NCBI GenBank assembly: GCA_037355855.1
Contig: CM074760.1
Location: forward strand, 4,704,501-4,768,500
From: Pseudo-nitzschia pungens
Lineage: Eukaryota; Bacillariophyta; Bacillariophyceae; Bacillariales; Bacillariaceae
Length of the DNA stretch: 64,000 nt
Direction of reading: 5' to 3'
Below are positions 52,450 through 63,856 of this stretch, piece by piece. The notes under the pieces were generated by a model that saw only the letters and a program-made list of their open reading frames with translations, was not told the origin of the DNA and searched no databases. Position 1 is the stretch's first letter. Each line of letters begins with the position of its first letter. A program made the position numbers and the translations under genes.

Positions 52450-52759
52450 TGTTACGGTCTAGAGTAGAAATATCAGAGTGGTATAAAATTGTGTGTTATT
52501 TTACTTTTACGAGATGGGATTGAAATTAGAGAGGGGAAATAATGAGCGATGAGGTCATCGCGATCTTCTCATATAATAATCATCCCTGTATATAACATAT
52601 ATTCCGTATGTAACCTTAATCGTATAATCGCTCTCCTCTGCATGCCTGTTCGCACATTCCAGATATCCATACATGAATATCTTATATATATTCGATTCCC
52701 ATATGGGATTCGGTTAATTATTCAATCGTGACTGGTGCTAGCTACGCTAGCCCGTCACA
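52450..52759 (-). repeat. 3' LTR of gypsy B
   Basis: 310 bp. It includes the inverted word GCTAGCTACGCTAGC near its outer end. Confidence 0.93.
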
Positions 52760-52789
52760 TAGTGCCTCATGATTGACCGAGTCCCATAC

Positions 52790-55700
52790 TTAAGCTGACC
52801 AATGGATTGCTGAGTCGTCGGAGTTGGAATCGGAAGGATCCGTTGGCTCCTTATAAGGGGTTAGCTTGCGGACGTTGACTGTTTCAACGATCGATGGAGT
52901 CTTTTGGATCTTAACGGTGCCGTTATCGTGGACTTGGGCAATAGTGAATGGCCCTGTCTTCCGGGGCTGTAACTTGTCTGGATCAGGCTCTTGCATCCAT
53001 ACCTTCTCGTTGGGTTGAAAGATATGTTCCTTGCGCTTGGCATTATCTCTGAGTAGAGCCTTGTTAATGCCCTGCTGTCGTAGTTGTTGCAGAGCCAATA
53101 GATTGGCAGTTAATGGTAGGTCTATCAGCATGTCCCGGTTGAATACAAGGGATCCCGGGGATGCCTGTAAGGCAGCATTGACAGCACATCTGGAGGCATG
53201 CATACAAGTAGAAAGGGCATTGTCCATGAGTTGACTTGCTCTGGTATTTGCTTGTGGAGGATTAACATGTACCAGGACTCGAAGGATATCAGCAACTGTG
53301 TGATGGACACGCTCGCATATGGCATTCGATTGGGGGTTCTTCACTGTTGTGGGAATGGAGTTGATTCCATACTGCTTGAGGGTAGTTTGAAATTCTGCTC
53401 CTAGGAATTCACCACCATTGTCATGTACACACCGGATGGGTCTTGGGTATCTTGATAGCCAGCAGTTCTTGAATTGATCCGATACATGCTGAGAGGACTT
53501 ATCTCTGATTCTGATGATTTCAAGGAGATTAGTAACCGGATCAATACAGGTTAGGGCCTTGAAGTTGTAGTTCTTGCCCTGAGCTGTAATCTTCCAAGGA
53601 CCGATGAGATCGACGTGCACTTCATAGAATGGGGATAGTGGAGCTTCCTTTGGTGGCAGTTTGCCATATTGGGAGTTCTGGTTCTTGTATTTGATGCAAT
53701 GGTCTGGGCATACGTAGGACTTGCACAAACTGGTTAGGTTGTCAGCATAGAATCGAGCTGATATAGTCTGTTGTAATCTGGTGGATCCACAATGACCCAA
53801 CAGGAGATGATACCACTTGATGGTATCATTGATAAGAGATGCCGGAATATAGATTCTCCAGCAATCTGGATTGGCTTGGTTCGCGTAGCAAAGTATCTTG
53901 TTGCCTTCTAATTCTTGGTAGAAGAAGGCTTTCGATTGAGTCTTAAACTTGATGGTTGGGTCCTTCTGTTGATGAAGATAGATGTTGGAGTAGTTCACCG
54001 GGCATTCTACCTCTTGACTGTTGGGTAGATTTATCAGGCACTCATTGTTCAGCAGGCAGGAGTATAATTCCTGATCTGCGTCATTGCATAAGTGCTGAAA
54101 TAGGTTGGGGAACTCTGCGAGGAACAGTTCTTCATCTTGCTTGGGGACTTCAAGGTTCAAAAAATCAATAAGAGTGCCCTTACCAAGGGCTTCTTTCTTC
54201 CCCACAGTAGGTGGATCCATCCGGGGGAGTCTGGAGAACGCGTCAGCAAGAATATTCTTCTTGCCTTCAAAATAGGTGAGGTTGACGCCAAATTCTTCAA
54301 GGAATAATCGCCAGCGGAGGACTCGTTGGACTGATAGGGTTCGGAAGGTAAGATTCTTATGGTCAGTGTAGACGTTGATGATTCCACCAAGGAGCATCTT
54401 CCGGTACTCTTTGCAACAGAGTACAATTGCTAGGAGTTCTTTCTCCATAGTAGTATAATTCTTTTGGGCATCAGATAGTTTCTTGGACCAGTATGCAATA
54501 GGCTTGCCATCTTGCAGTATGGCAGCGCCTAGTTGTAGGTCGGAGGCATCAGTGTACAGTTCAAAAGGCTTGTTAAGGTCTGGATAGGTGTTCAGCGCAT
54601 CTGCTGCTACCATTGCTTTCATCTCTTGAAAGGCTTTGTCTTGAGCAGGGCCCCAAGTGAAAGCTGAAGGAGGTTTTTGTTGCTTGCCTTTGATGGCAGC
54701 CGCTTGGGGCGTTTTCTTGGGGGTCCCTGTGATATCAAATAGAGGAGCTAAGACATGTGATCTGCGAGGCCACATATCTCTGTAGTATCCTACAGCGCCT
54801 AGGAAGGACTTGACTTGGGTCACAGTTCTTGGTCGGTCCATGTGTAGGATGGCTTCTATCTTCTTGCGCCATGGTTTAACTGCTGTGGGAGTCATCCAAT
54901 AGCCTAGGAAGTCAGTTTCTTGTACAGCCCAGTCACATTTGAGTGGGTTGCATTTAAGTCCATTTTGGTTGAGCCGGTCTAAGATCTTGTCAATGGTCTT
55001 CATGTGGAGGTCAAAGGATCCATTGGTCCAGATGCCAATATCATCAATATAAACAGTGCAATCAGTGTCTTGTAGGATATCTTCCATTAGTTGCTGAGCA
55101 ACATCTGGAGAGACTTTGACACCCATTGGTAGTCTTTGATATTCGTAGCAACCATATGGAGTTACTATGGTACAGAGCTTCTTGCTTGCGTCATCCAGTT
55201 CAAAGCAGTAGTATTGCATGGACAAGTCGATCTTGGTAAAGTGGGTATACTTGCCACGCTTGTTCATGATATCTTGTATCCTTGGTATGGGATAAGGTCT
55301 GCGCTCAAGGAGTTCATTAAGTTCTCTGAAGTCTGATACCCATCGTACCCTGTTATCTTTCTTTGGTACTATGAAGGTTGGGAATGCCCATTCGGCTGGT
55401 CCAGTGCATCTTTTGAGTACTCCATCATTGCAAAGATTCTGGAGTTCCCTTTTGAATAGGTCTTCTCTTTTGTATGCAACTGGATAAGGCTTCTTGTGTA
55501 TAGGCTTGGATCCGGGCTTCAGCCTTAGCGAGATCTTCTTGTGTGGATACTTTCCTAATTCGCCATTGAAGACATTAGGGTACTTGTTTAGTATGGCCTG
55601 GAACTGTTGTTGCTCTGATGTGGACATGTGGGACTGTTGCTTGGCGACTGTCGATGGATCTGTTTCTTGGTAGGCTCTGTCTAGGATAACCTTGGACTTG

Positions 55701-56719
55701 TATGGATTAGCAAAAGAGAGATCATCAGCAAAGAGTTCAGCGTCTTCGAGTTCTTCCATGAGCATGGTATAGTTGTCATGGTACAAGGAGGTATCCTTCA
55801 TGGGAATGGTTCTGTCCATCCACTGAACTGCTCCTTCTTTGAATAGGAGATTGATCTGAGCTAGGTGGAGGAAGTCTCTGCCTAGTATCAGATCATATTT
55901 GCAGTTCGGGGAATGGAAGAGTCTTGCCTCTTGTCGATCAATGGTGTAGTTGCCAAACTCTTGTAGTTTTAGGTTCTTCATGATGATATATTCGGTCGTA
56001 TCAAAGCTGCCATTGGCTGTAGTGGTTAGAACTTGATGCTTGCTTCGAGTTGGCATTGTGCCAAATGGTAGTGCTCTCTTGTTGATTAGAGTTCCGGAGG
56101 ATCCACTATCTAGGAGTGCTAGTAGTGGTCCTGATTTCGTGTGGATGCCTTGTATGTACTGTACGTTGGTTAGAAGAATAGGAGCCACGTTGCTCGTATT
56201 CTGAATAGGAGCCACGTTGCTCTTATTCGATGCCTGTTCTGCTGTGTTTTTAGTTATATTTTCAGCAGTCGACAGCAGCGTTAAATAATTTTGCTCCAGC
56301 GCACCTCCTTTGGTGTATTCTTTGGAGTTTTGGGTGTTGCAATAGAGATTTTTTGCTGTCCCAGTGGACCAATTCCTTGCCAGGGACAAGAGTGGTCTAT
56401 TTATTGCTGCTGTACTATCTTTCGCGTCTGTTGTACCCTTGGATCGATTCGATTGGTTTCGATTCGGATCCATGTTCGTATTGCTCGTTGCGGAGAATCG
56501 AACTGTTTTTGTTGTTGTTGCTGCTGTTGCAGTCTTTGCTAAGCGCTCAACAGGACTCCATCCTGTAGGTTCCTTCCCCTCTTTCTCCGGGAGATCTCCT
56601 CCTTGCGTCATCCCAGTCAGCTGTGCTGTACTGGCATCCAGGGCCTGTGGCGCTGGAGGCAAGGTGATTGCTGGTTTTGGTGGACCCTTTGGTCTCTTTG
56701 TGGAGGATTGTTTGTGCAA
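52790..56719 (-). CDS. Pol of gypsy B: protease, RT, RNase H, integrase
   Basis: 1309 codons without a stop. The protease has LLDSGSSGTLI (Asp204). The RT includes YPIPRIQDIMNKRG, GVKVSPDVAQQLM and CTVYIDDIGIW (about residue 560). RNase H has LYTDASDLQLGA, MEKELLAIVL, YTDHKNL and ILADAFSRL. The integrase has a zinc finger (HLLLGHCG...CPDHC) and the core VHVDLIGPW, CVHDNGGEF and NPQSNAICERVHH, giving D, D, E. The C-terminal tail has no chromodomain. All catalytic residues are present, so this copy looks enzymatically competent. The frame is open only from a TTG at 56719 because TGA codons precede it (56722 and the gag stop 56764); the translation start or read-through is unresolved. Confidence 0.92.
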   Translation of the reverse strand: MHKQSSTKRPKGPPKPAITLPPAPQALDASTAQLTGMTQGGDLPEKEGKEPTGWSPVERLAKTATAATTTKTVRFSATSNTNMDPNRNQSNRSKGTTDAKDSTAAINRPLLSLARNWSTGTAKNLYCNTQNSKEYTKGGALEQNYLTLLSTAENITKNTAEQASNKSNVAPIQNTSNVAPILLTNVQYIQGIHTKSGPLLALLDSGSSGTLINKRALPFGTMPTRSKHQVLTTTANGSFDTTEYIIMKNLKLQEFGNYTIDRQEARLFHSPNCKYDLILGRDFLHLAQINLLFKEGAVQWMDRTIPMKDTSLYHDNYTMLMEELEDAELFADDLSFANPYKSKVILDRAYQETDPSTVAKQQSHMSTSEQQQFQAILNKYPNVFNGELGKYPHKKISLRLKPGSKPIHKKPYPVAYKREDLFKRELQNLCNDGVLKRCTGPAEWAFPTFIVPKKDNRVRWVSDFRELNELLERRPYPIPRIQDIMNKRGKYTHFTKIDLSMQYYCFELDDASKKLCTIVTPYGCYEYQRLPMGVKVSPDVAQQLMEDILQDTDCTVYIDDIGIWTNGSFDLHMKTIDKILDRLNQNGLKCNPLKCDWAVQETDFLGYWMTPTAVKPWRKKIEAILHMDRPRTVTQVKSFLGAVGYYRDMWPRRSHVLAPLFDITGTPKKTPQAAAIKGKQQKPPSAFTWGPAQDKAFQEMKAMVAADALNTYPDLNKPFELYTDASDLQLGAAILQDGKPIAYWSKKLSDAQKNYTTMEKELLAIVLCCKEYRKMLLGGIINVYTDHKNLTFRTLSVQRVLRWRLFLEEFGVNLTYFEGKKNILADAFSRLPRMDPPTVGKKEALGKGTLIDFLNLEVPKQDEELFLAEFPNLFQHLCNDADQELYSCLLNNECLINLPNSQEVECPVNYSNIYLHQQKDPTIKFKTQSKAFFYQELEGNKILCYANQANPDCWRIYIPASLINDTIKWYHLLLGHCGSTRLQQTISARFYADNLTSLCKSYVCPDHCIKYKNQNSQYGKLPPKEAPLSPFYEVHVDLIGPWKITAQGKNYNFKALTCIDPVTNLLEIIRIRDKSSQHVSDQFKNCWLSRYPRPIRCVHDNGGEFLGAEFQTTLKQYGINSIPTTVKNPQSNAICERVHHTVADILRVLVHVNPPQANTRASQLMDNALSTCMHASRCAVNAALQASPGSLVFNRDMLIDLPLTANLLALQQLRQQGINKALLRDNAKRKEHIFQPNEKVWMQEPDPDKLQPRKTGPFTIAQVHDNGTVKIQKTPSIVETVNVRKLTPYKEPTDPSDSNSDDSAIHWSA

Positions 56720-56761
56720 TCATGGGAGCCACACGAGCTCACCATCGATGCTCCTTTCGGT

Positions 56762-57871
56762 TCAACCTCCATGTTCGTCATGGTAGGATTCCATAGCTGC
56801 TCTCATGTGGGCTTGGAATGATTCGTTGCTTCCAGGGGTCTCATGGCATTGCGAATAGAAGGTTTCAGTGTTAGAGCTGTTGTGATTGTTCTTGTTGCCG
56901 GAGCCCTTGTTATAATTCTTGGAGAACTTGTTCTTCGGGCATTCAGACCAATCATGGTTGTGTCCCTGGATCCTGCATGGGTTCGATTTCTTCTTGTTCT
57001 TGTTTTGGTTCGCCTTGTTGCTTGGTCCAGAGCGTTTGCGATTGGTAGAGCTGTTCGAATTATTGGAGCGTTTGTTGCTCTTATTGTTCTTCTGCTTGCT
57101 TAGCCGATCGAGGCTGCTCATATGATCCACAATGAATTGGGATGTGGTCTCTGGAGTAAGCTTGAGATGGATTCGTACATAATCTTCAATCCAGCTGTTT
57201 GGGTAGCTGTGGAGGAGAATTGTTAGCGTTTGCAGGTGGTCCAGGTTGGATGCAAATCCATGTAACTTTGCTGAGTACTTGATTAAGGTCATGATTCGGT
57301 CGGTGTGATCCTTACATGTGGATTCGATCTTCTTCTTGCATGCGCTGCCTCGAAGATAGACGTGCATGATGTCTCTAGCATCCTCAGCATTGCAGTATAA
57401 CTTGATGAAGGCTTGGAAGGCTGAGGTATATCCTTCTTTGGTGAGTGGATAGACTCGTTGGTTGTTGGTGCGTGTTGCTCGGGTTAGCGCTCGCCACTTG
57501 GTCTGAGCGTCAACGCATAGACAGCGTCCGAAGTATCGGATCAGCGATGAGTCTGGAATGGTTAGATCTTCTGCGGCGTTTAGGAACGCCTCTTCGGTAT
57601 GGAGCAGTTCTTCTAGCCCCCCTTTGTCCGTAAACAACGGAACCTTGACGCTATCCGAGTGATCTTCGGAGTCATAGACAGATAGGGTTACAAGCTTCGG
57701 TTTGGAGCTGTCAAAGGAACTCTTGTAGGCAATTGGTGGGTCTCTGTAGATACCTGCCATGGTTGGTTGCGTCGATCGTTTGTTTGCTGGAGACAAAGGT
57801 GTCTCTTTTGTTGAGGATGTTGGGGTTTCGTATTCAGTACTGAATTCTACTGTTTCTACTGTAAAGCACAA
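56762..57871 (-). CDS. Gag of gypsy B
   Basis: 369 residues from the ATG at 57871; MAGIYRDPPIAYK at 57760 is the start conserved in the relic at 43735-44230 and may be the true one. A capsid-like helical region is followed by an Asn/Lys/Ser-rich basic stretch and a single Cys/His module CRIQGHNHDWSEC. It ends HDEHGG with a TGA. The next reading in the same frame leads, after 13 codons and a second TGA, into pol. Confidence 0.85.
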   Translation of the reverse strand: MCFTVETVEFSTEYETPTSSTKETPLSPANKRSTQPTMAGIYRDPPIAYKSSFDSSKPKLVTLSVYDSEDHSDSVKVPLFTDKGGLEELLHTEEAFLNAAEDLTIPDSSLIRYFGRCLCVDAQTKWRALTRATRTNNQRVYPLTKEGYTSAFQAFIKLYCNAEDARDIMHVYLRGSACKKKIESTCKDHTDRIMTLIKYSAKLHGFASNLDHLQTLTILLHSYPNSWIEDYVRIHLKLTPETTSQFIVDHMSSLDRLSKQKNNKSNKRSNNSNSSTNRKRSGPSNKANQNKNKKKSNPCRIQGHNHDWSECPKNKFSKNYNKGSGNKNNHNSSNTETFYSQCHETPGSNESFQAHMRAAMESYHDEHGG

Positions 57872-57884
57872 ACAGTAATTACTG

Positions 57885-58194
57885 TGTTACGGTCTAGAGT
57901 AGAAATATCGGAGTGGTATAAAATTGTGTGTTATTTTACTTTTACGAGATGGGATTGAAATTAGAGAGGGGAAATAATGAGCGATGAGGTCATCGCGATC
58001 TTCTCATATAATAATCATCCCTGTATATAACATATATTCCGTATGTAACCTTAATCGTATAATCGCTCTCCTCTGCATGCCTGTTCGCACATTCCAGATA
58101 TCCATACATGAATATCTTATATATATTCGATTCCCATATGGGATTCGGTTAATTATTCAATCGTGACTGGTGCTAGCTACGCTAGCCCGTCACA
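57885..58194 (-). repeat. 5' LTR of gypsy B, shared with a second family 2 copy
   Basis: On its right side stands the end of another family 2 internal region (58195-58938), so this LTR serves two tandem copies. Confidence 0.9.
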
Positions 58195-58938
58195 TAGTGC
58201 CTCATGATTGACCGAGTCCCATACTTAAGCTGACCAATGGATTGCTGAGTCGTCGGAGTTGGAATCGGAAGGATCCGTTGGCTCCTTATAAGGGGTTAGC
58301 TTGCGGACGTTGACTGTTTCAACGATCGATGGAGTCTTTTGGATCTTAACGGTGCCGTTATCGTGGACTTGGGCAATAGTGAATGGCCCTGTCTTCCGGG
58401 GCTGTAACTTGTCTGGATCAGGCTCTTGCATCCATACCTTCTCGTTGGGTTGAAAGATATGTTCCTTGCGCTTGGCATTATCTCTGAGTAGAGCCTTGTT
58501 AATGCCCTGCTGTCGTAGTTGTTGCAGAGCCAATAGATTGGCAGTTAATGGTAGGTCTATCAGCATGTCCCGGTTGAATACAAGGGATCCCGGGGATGCC
58601 TGTAAGGCAGCATTGACAGCACATCTGGAGGCATGCATACAAGTAGAAAGGGCATTGTCCATGAGTTGACTTGCTCTGGTATTTGCTTGTGGAGGATTAA
58701 CATGTACCAGGACTCGAAGGATATCAGCAACTGTGTGATGGACACGCTCGCATATGGCATTCGATTGGGGGTTCTTCACTGTTGTGGGAATGGAGTTGAT
58801 TCCATACTGCTTGAGGGTAGTTTGAAATTCTGCTCCTAGGAATTCACCACCATTGTCATGTACACACCGGATGGGTCTTGGGTATCTTGATAGCCAGCAG
58901 TTCTTGAATTGATCCGATACATGCTGAGAGGACTTATC
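58195..58938 (-). mobile_element. Fragment of a second gypsy family 2 copy (B2)
   Basis: Identical as far as I can read to 52760-53503: the 3' end of pol (58225-58779 on the minus strand is open; integrase C-terminal half from NPQSNAICERVHH) and its 3' flank. It ends abruptly at 58938, where a partial family 1 LTR begins. Confidence 0.9.
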
Positions 58939-59827
58939 TAGAATCGCCGATCCGGAGATTTCTTAGAACTGTAGCAAATAGACTAACCAATAGGGCTCAC
59001 AATTTGCATATCACTACTATCTCAATCACTAGTAGACCCGGGGTATGGCATGATTTTAAAATCAAGCTGAGTGCTGACGACCATGAGCAGAGAGGGATCG
59101 ATTGGCCAAGGCGCCATCGAGACCGAAAAGACTGCCGACAAATGGAGGCACAGAGAAGCAAAACAGGGAGAAGGATATCCAGTGTCTGCAGCACTAGCAA
59201 GACCGACCCCAGCAACTGTTAGTGCCCGGAAAGGGGAACAACAGCAGCAACAGTGACACCTGAGTACCTAAGCAGGACCATGGTCGACAACAGAAATAAT
59301 CGAAAAACACGAAAACATGTGCCGAAAAAGTGACACATAAATCAGTGAGTGGACTAATTGGACCAACAATGAGGGGATGGACAGACCGGAAAGGGTATGC
59401 CAACCAGAACCGAAATATACGGATATCCGGAAAGGTATATAATAAATGCCCAAACACCACTAATCCCACGGGACAACGAGAAGTGGGACCGGCCCGGTGA
59501 CGGCTTAAGAGAGAAGGAACGCCGGAGAACCACGGGAATCGATTCCCACGAAATAGAAACAGAAACAACTCCGGAGAACCACAGGATTCCCGTGAACTAA
59601 AGAGAGAAACAACTCCCACCACTGGACAAACCAGGGGGAAAAATCAGTTATAACACGAGTTATCGCGAGAGCAACTTAATCTAGTTTTATTGCGAGAGCA
59701 GTGGAAATCCAGCGAAACAAACTGGAGGAACTGAGCAATCACTTTTTGCTCAATTTCAACACAAACAACAAAGATAACAGAAATAGTGTAACTAAATTAA
59801 ATCTAATAGAAAACTGATTAACCCACC

Positions 59828-61023
59828 ATGGCAACCAAAGGAACCAAACTGAAACCCTTTAACATCACTCAAGAGGACTGGCCAGAAGATGCCACCGCCG
59901 TAAAAATGAGTGTAGACAGCGAGAAGGGTGGTATCGCATTCAGCGACTACCTGAAAGTTCTCAATGGTACTGAGAGACCAGAACTCTTCATCATCTGGAA
60001 GAGAGACTTTGACCAGAAAATTGCTGGCAATGACAAACTCCACGGAGACCAAAAACTGGACGTCCTACAGAGAATTCTCTCGGGGGAGGCACTAGCCCTT
60101 GTCCAGAGGACGCTCGCTCGGACCTATCTCGCCGAACCGAACCACAAGATCCATCACACCAAACGAGTGCAGAAAAAGATCCAAGAAATAGAAAAACGCG
60201 ATCAAGCCAACATCCTCTTGTCGATGGGGCAGGAGACCAACGACACTCCCACGGGAGCTGCCAAGGAAACGGCAAAGGAAACCTCTCCTAACACCGATAA
60301 AACCAAACCGAACGCCACGGCGAAATCGGATGAGGAAACAGAGAACGAGGACATCGACTCCCCAATCCCAAAGAAAAGGGTCGCAAACGCCCTCACCGAG
60401 TACTACCGATCCCAGGAGTACAGAAAGGACGTCATGGACGAATGCATGCATGTCCTCAAACTAAAAATCTTCGGCAATGACACCAACGGGAAGCGCTCGT
60501 ACATTGTCCTCCGCAGATTCATGCGAGGAATGCGAGTGGAACTCAAATATGGCATCAGAGCGTGGGCCAACCGAATGGCCGAACTACAGAGCTACCTCCC
60601 GGAATGCCTCTGGGAATGCGGCAGCGACCAGGTTGAGACGCCAACCAGTTTCACACCAGGAGAAATGAAGGAAATATTGGACTCCAACATGACCCACTCC
60701 CAGCGCGAGAAGCTGGAACACATTAGATGGGACCTCTACACCCACTCCTTTAAGACCACTATCGACAAGCTCGAGAACCTGGAAACCACCATCCAGAAGG
60801 AGGCAGAACTCCAGCAACGCATCACCGACCTCAAAAAGAAGAATGTCGGCACCAAGAAGAACCCCAAGGCCACATCTGGGGGAGGAAGTACTCTTATGTA
60901 CTGGCCACGGCCCAAGCTGACCACAAGGTTTCCGACGACGAGATAAACATCTCTGAACGTGAACTCAAAGAGTACAGAGGAAAGTACAGAAAGACCTTTA
61001 AGAAGAAAGGATCCCACAACTGA
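59828..61023 (+). pseudogene. Gag of gypsy D, zinc knuckle deleted
   Basis: Same 238-bp deletion and frameshift as copy C; differs from C by single substitutions (for example KATSGGG instead of KAASGGG). The frame ends at 60946. Confidence 0.85.
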
Positions 61024-63838
61024 ATGGTTGATACCGTCCACACCGGACCCCGCATCATCAACAGATTTGCGGACGTCTGTGTGGAGGTATTGGACCACAA
61101 GGGAAGGGGGAAGATGCTCCGGGGCCTCTTAGACTCTGGCTGCTCCAAATCCATTATACTAAGGCAATTTGTTGACCGAAGTCAACTAACGAACCGAGAC
61201 CAAAGATCTGTCACCTACAACACGTACGGAGGCAAGTTTCGAACCAAGTCTGCGGCTTCAGTGGGACTAAGGCTGATCGAACCGGTGTCCATTGAACTCC
61301 AACCAGGGGTCAAACCGGTTCGGCAGAGGTACTATTCGGTACCCCATGCCTTTGAACAAGCACTCCGAAAGGAGATCACCAGACTCTGTGACATTGGAGT
61401 CCTGGAGAAGCTTCCCCATGATGATGATTCACCATGGGCATCTCCTACTTTTTGCCAACCCAAAAAGACAGGGGACATCCGCGTTCTAACGGACTTCCGA
61501 AAGATGAATGCAGCCATCCAACAGAAACCATTTCCACTACCACGGATAGGGGAAACAATCCAAAGACTCCAGAAGTTTAAGTCAGCTACGGTGCTAGACT
61601 TGTCCCAAGGTTACTACACCATTCCCATCTGCAAGGAGAGCCAAAAGATCTGCTCCACCATTCTGCCATGGGGAAAATATGCCTACAAGAGATTGGCAAT
61701 GGGAATTGCATGTGCACCGGATATCTTCCAGTCCGTCATGATGAACTTGCTCGGTGATCTGGACTACGTCCTGGTCTATATTGATGATATTCTAATCATT
61801 CAACAAGACGGCGAATCTGAACAGGATCACCTCAACAAAATCGACACAGTCCTACAGAGACTGGATGATGCTGGCTTTCGAGCCAACCTACGGAAATCCT
61901 TCTTCATGCAGAAAGAAGTGGAATACCTAGGGTTTCTATTAACAACAGAGGGCATTCAACCCCAGCCAAAGAAGCTGGAGGCGATGAAGCGCCTGGAAGC
62001 CCCCAAGAACACCAAGCAACTCAAGATGTTCCTTGGGATGGTGAATTTCTACAGAGATATGTGGAAGCGACGCTCCCACATCTTGGCCCCCCTCAATAAA
62101 CTTGCAGGGAAAAAGGGCAAAATGAACTGGTACTGGGGTCCAGCAGAGCAGAAAGCTTTCATGGAGGCAAAACGAATGCTCGCAGACGAAGCAAAGCTTG
62201 CATTCCCAGACTTTACAAAACCATTTCATCTCTACTCAGACGCCAGCGACAGGCAACTGGGAGCAACTGTATGCCAAGATGGCAAGCCCCTTGGTTTCTA
62301 CACCCGGAAGCTGAACTCGGCGCAGCTCAACTACACTGTTGGAGAAAAAGAACTCCTGGGCATAGTAGAAGGCCTAAAGGCATTCGAGGGAATCCTACGA
62401 GGACAAGATGTGATTATTCACACAGACCACCTTAACCTGCTCTATCAGCAGATGCCCACCCAAAGGATGGTCTGGTGGAGACTCCTTATGGAGGAGTTCC
62501 ACCCAGTAGTCAAGCACGTTGCTGGCAAAGACGATATCACTGAGGATCCAGCGGACACAGTCGAGTGGCTACCACCGAATAAGCCCCTCACCTACGCGGA
62601 TGAGGAAGAGCACCTCCGGCAGCTCCTATTCCCACTTGGGGAATACCCGGAAGAATTCCAGGGCAATAATGCATTCCCACTTGCCCCAGACATGATCCAG
62701 TTCTACCAACAAAAGGACACAGGAATCATGAGTGCTCTGGAAAAAGACAACCGGCTAACCACCAAAATGGTGGAAGGTTACAGTCTAATCCACAAAGAAG
62801 GAAAGATCCTGATCCCGGACAAACTCAAAGATAGAGTTATGGAATGGTATCACAGCATGCTGGTCCATCCCGGAGAAAAGAGAATGGAACAGAGCATTCG
62901 CTCAGTGTTCACCTGGAAAGGCCTACGAAAGGACGTCCAGGACCTCTGTAAACACTGCCACACGTGTCAGATGTTCAAAAAGAGTGGCCGGAAGAAGTAT
63001 GGACTACTACCGGAGAAGGCAGTTGAGGTTACCAAATGGCAAAGGGTCAATGTGGACCTCTGGGGACCTGCAACTGTCCACAACAAAAATGGTAAAGACT
63101 ACCACATCCATGTCCTCACCATGGTGGACCCAGTGACCGGATGGTTTGAACTGGCTCACCTGAAGGACTCGCCAAATGCAGCATAGACTCAACGATTGTT
63201 GGACAGTACTTGGCTAGCACGATATCCGCGCCCAAAGGAAATTGGCTTTGACGGCGGGAGTGAGTTCAAAGCAGAGTTCCAGGAGCTCTGTGACAACATG
63301 GGGATGAAAAGAAAGCCCAGTGGCGCCTGGAACCCCCAATCCAACTCAGTGCTGGAAAGAATCCACCAGGTCCTGAAGGACTGCCTATTGTCCTTTAACC
63401 TGGAGCAAAGAGATCTCCACGAGAAGGACCCTTTTGAGGAAGTTCACCACCAAGGCAGCGTACGCCATCAGAAGTGCCATCCACACCACCCTGGGATATT
63501 CCCCAGCGCAACTGGTGTTTGGAAGGGACATGTTTATGCCCCTGAATTTCCCAGTGGATTGGGAAGCAATCCAAGCAAGGAAACAAAAGAGTATCCACAA
63601 GAGCAACATCAGGGAGAATCGCAAGAGGATCCCCCATACCTATAAGGAAGGAGACTATGTCACCCTGGAAAGGAAGGGCATTATTCCAAAACTATCCTTC
63701 CCATGGCAAGGACCTTACAAGGTACTCAAGGTCCACGACAATGGAACTGTAACTATCGAAACTGCTCCCTTTGTAACCGACCGGGTTAATATTAGGAGAG
63801 TCCATCCCTATTATTGCAGGGATCCCATTAAACCATAA
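61024..63838 (+). pseudogene. Pol of gypsy D (nearly open, three lesions)
   Basis: 720 residues to 63186. The RT is intact with VLVYIDDILII. The protease is cut down by the same 417-bp in-frame deletion as in C. RNase H lacks ten residues that carry the last catalytic Asp (DALSRL in A; compare AGKDDITEDP here, near 62525). A TAG at 63184 lies in the integrase, and a one-base insertion near 63440 shifts the frame; the last part is open at 63434-63838. The integrase motifs GFDGGSEF and NPQSNSVLERIH are present. Confidence 0.88.
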
Positions 63839-63856
63839 CAGTACCATGGAGGAGTA

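Larger units (their letters stand above)
52450..58194 (-). mobile_element. Ty3/gypsy family 2, complete copy B
   Basis: LTRs at 52450-52759 and 57885-58194 (310 bp each, TG...CA, differing at about one base near the start). Gag 56762-57871 and pol 52790-56719 lie on the minus strand. The 12-bp palindrome CAGTAATTACTG (57873-57884) directly abuts the 5' LTR. It interrupts copy C; the expected duplicate of the left flank ACTAC is not found at 58195, because family 2 internal sequence follows there instead. Confidence 0.92.

Noticed and set aside
56547..56732. Separate small gene between gag and pol of gypsy B
   Set aside because: Overlaps the start of pol in another frame, no motif; the region is more simply the gag-pol junction.
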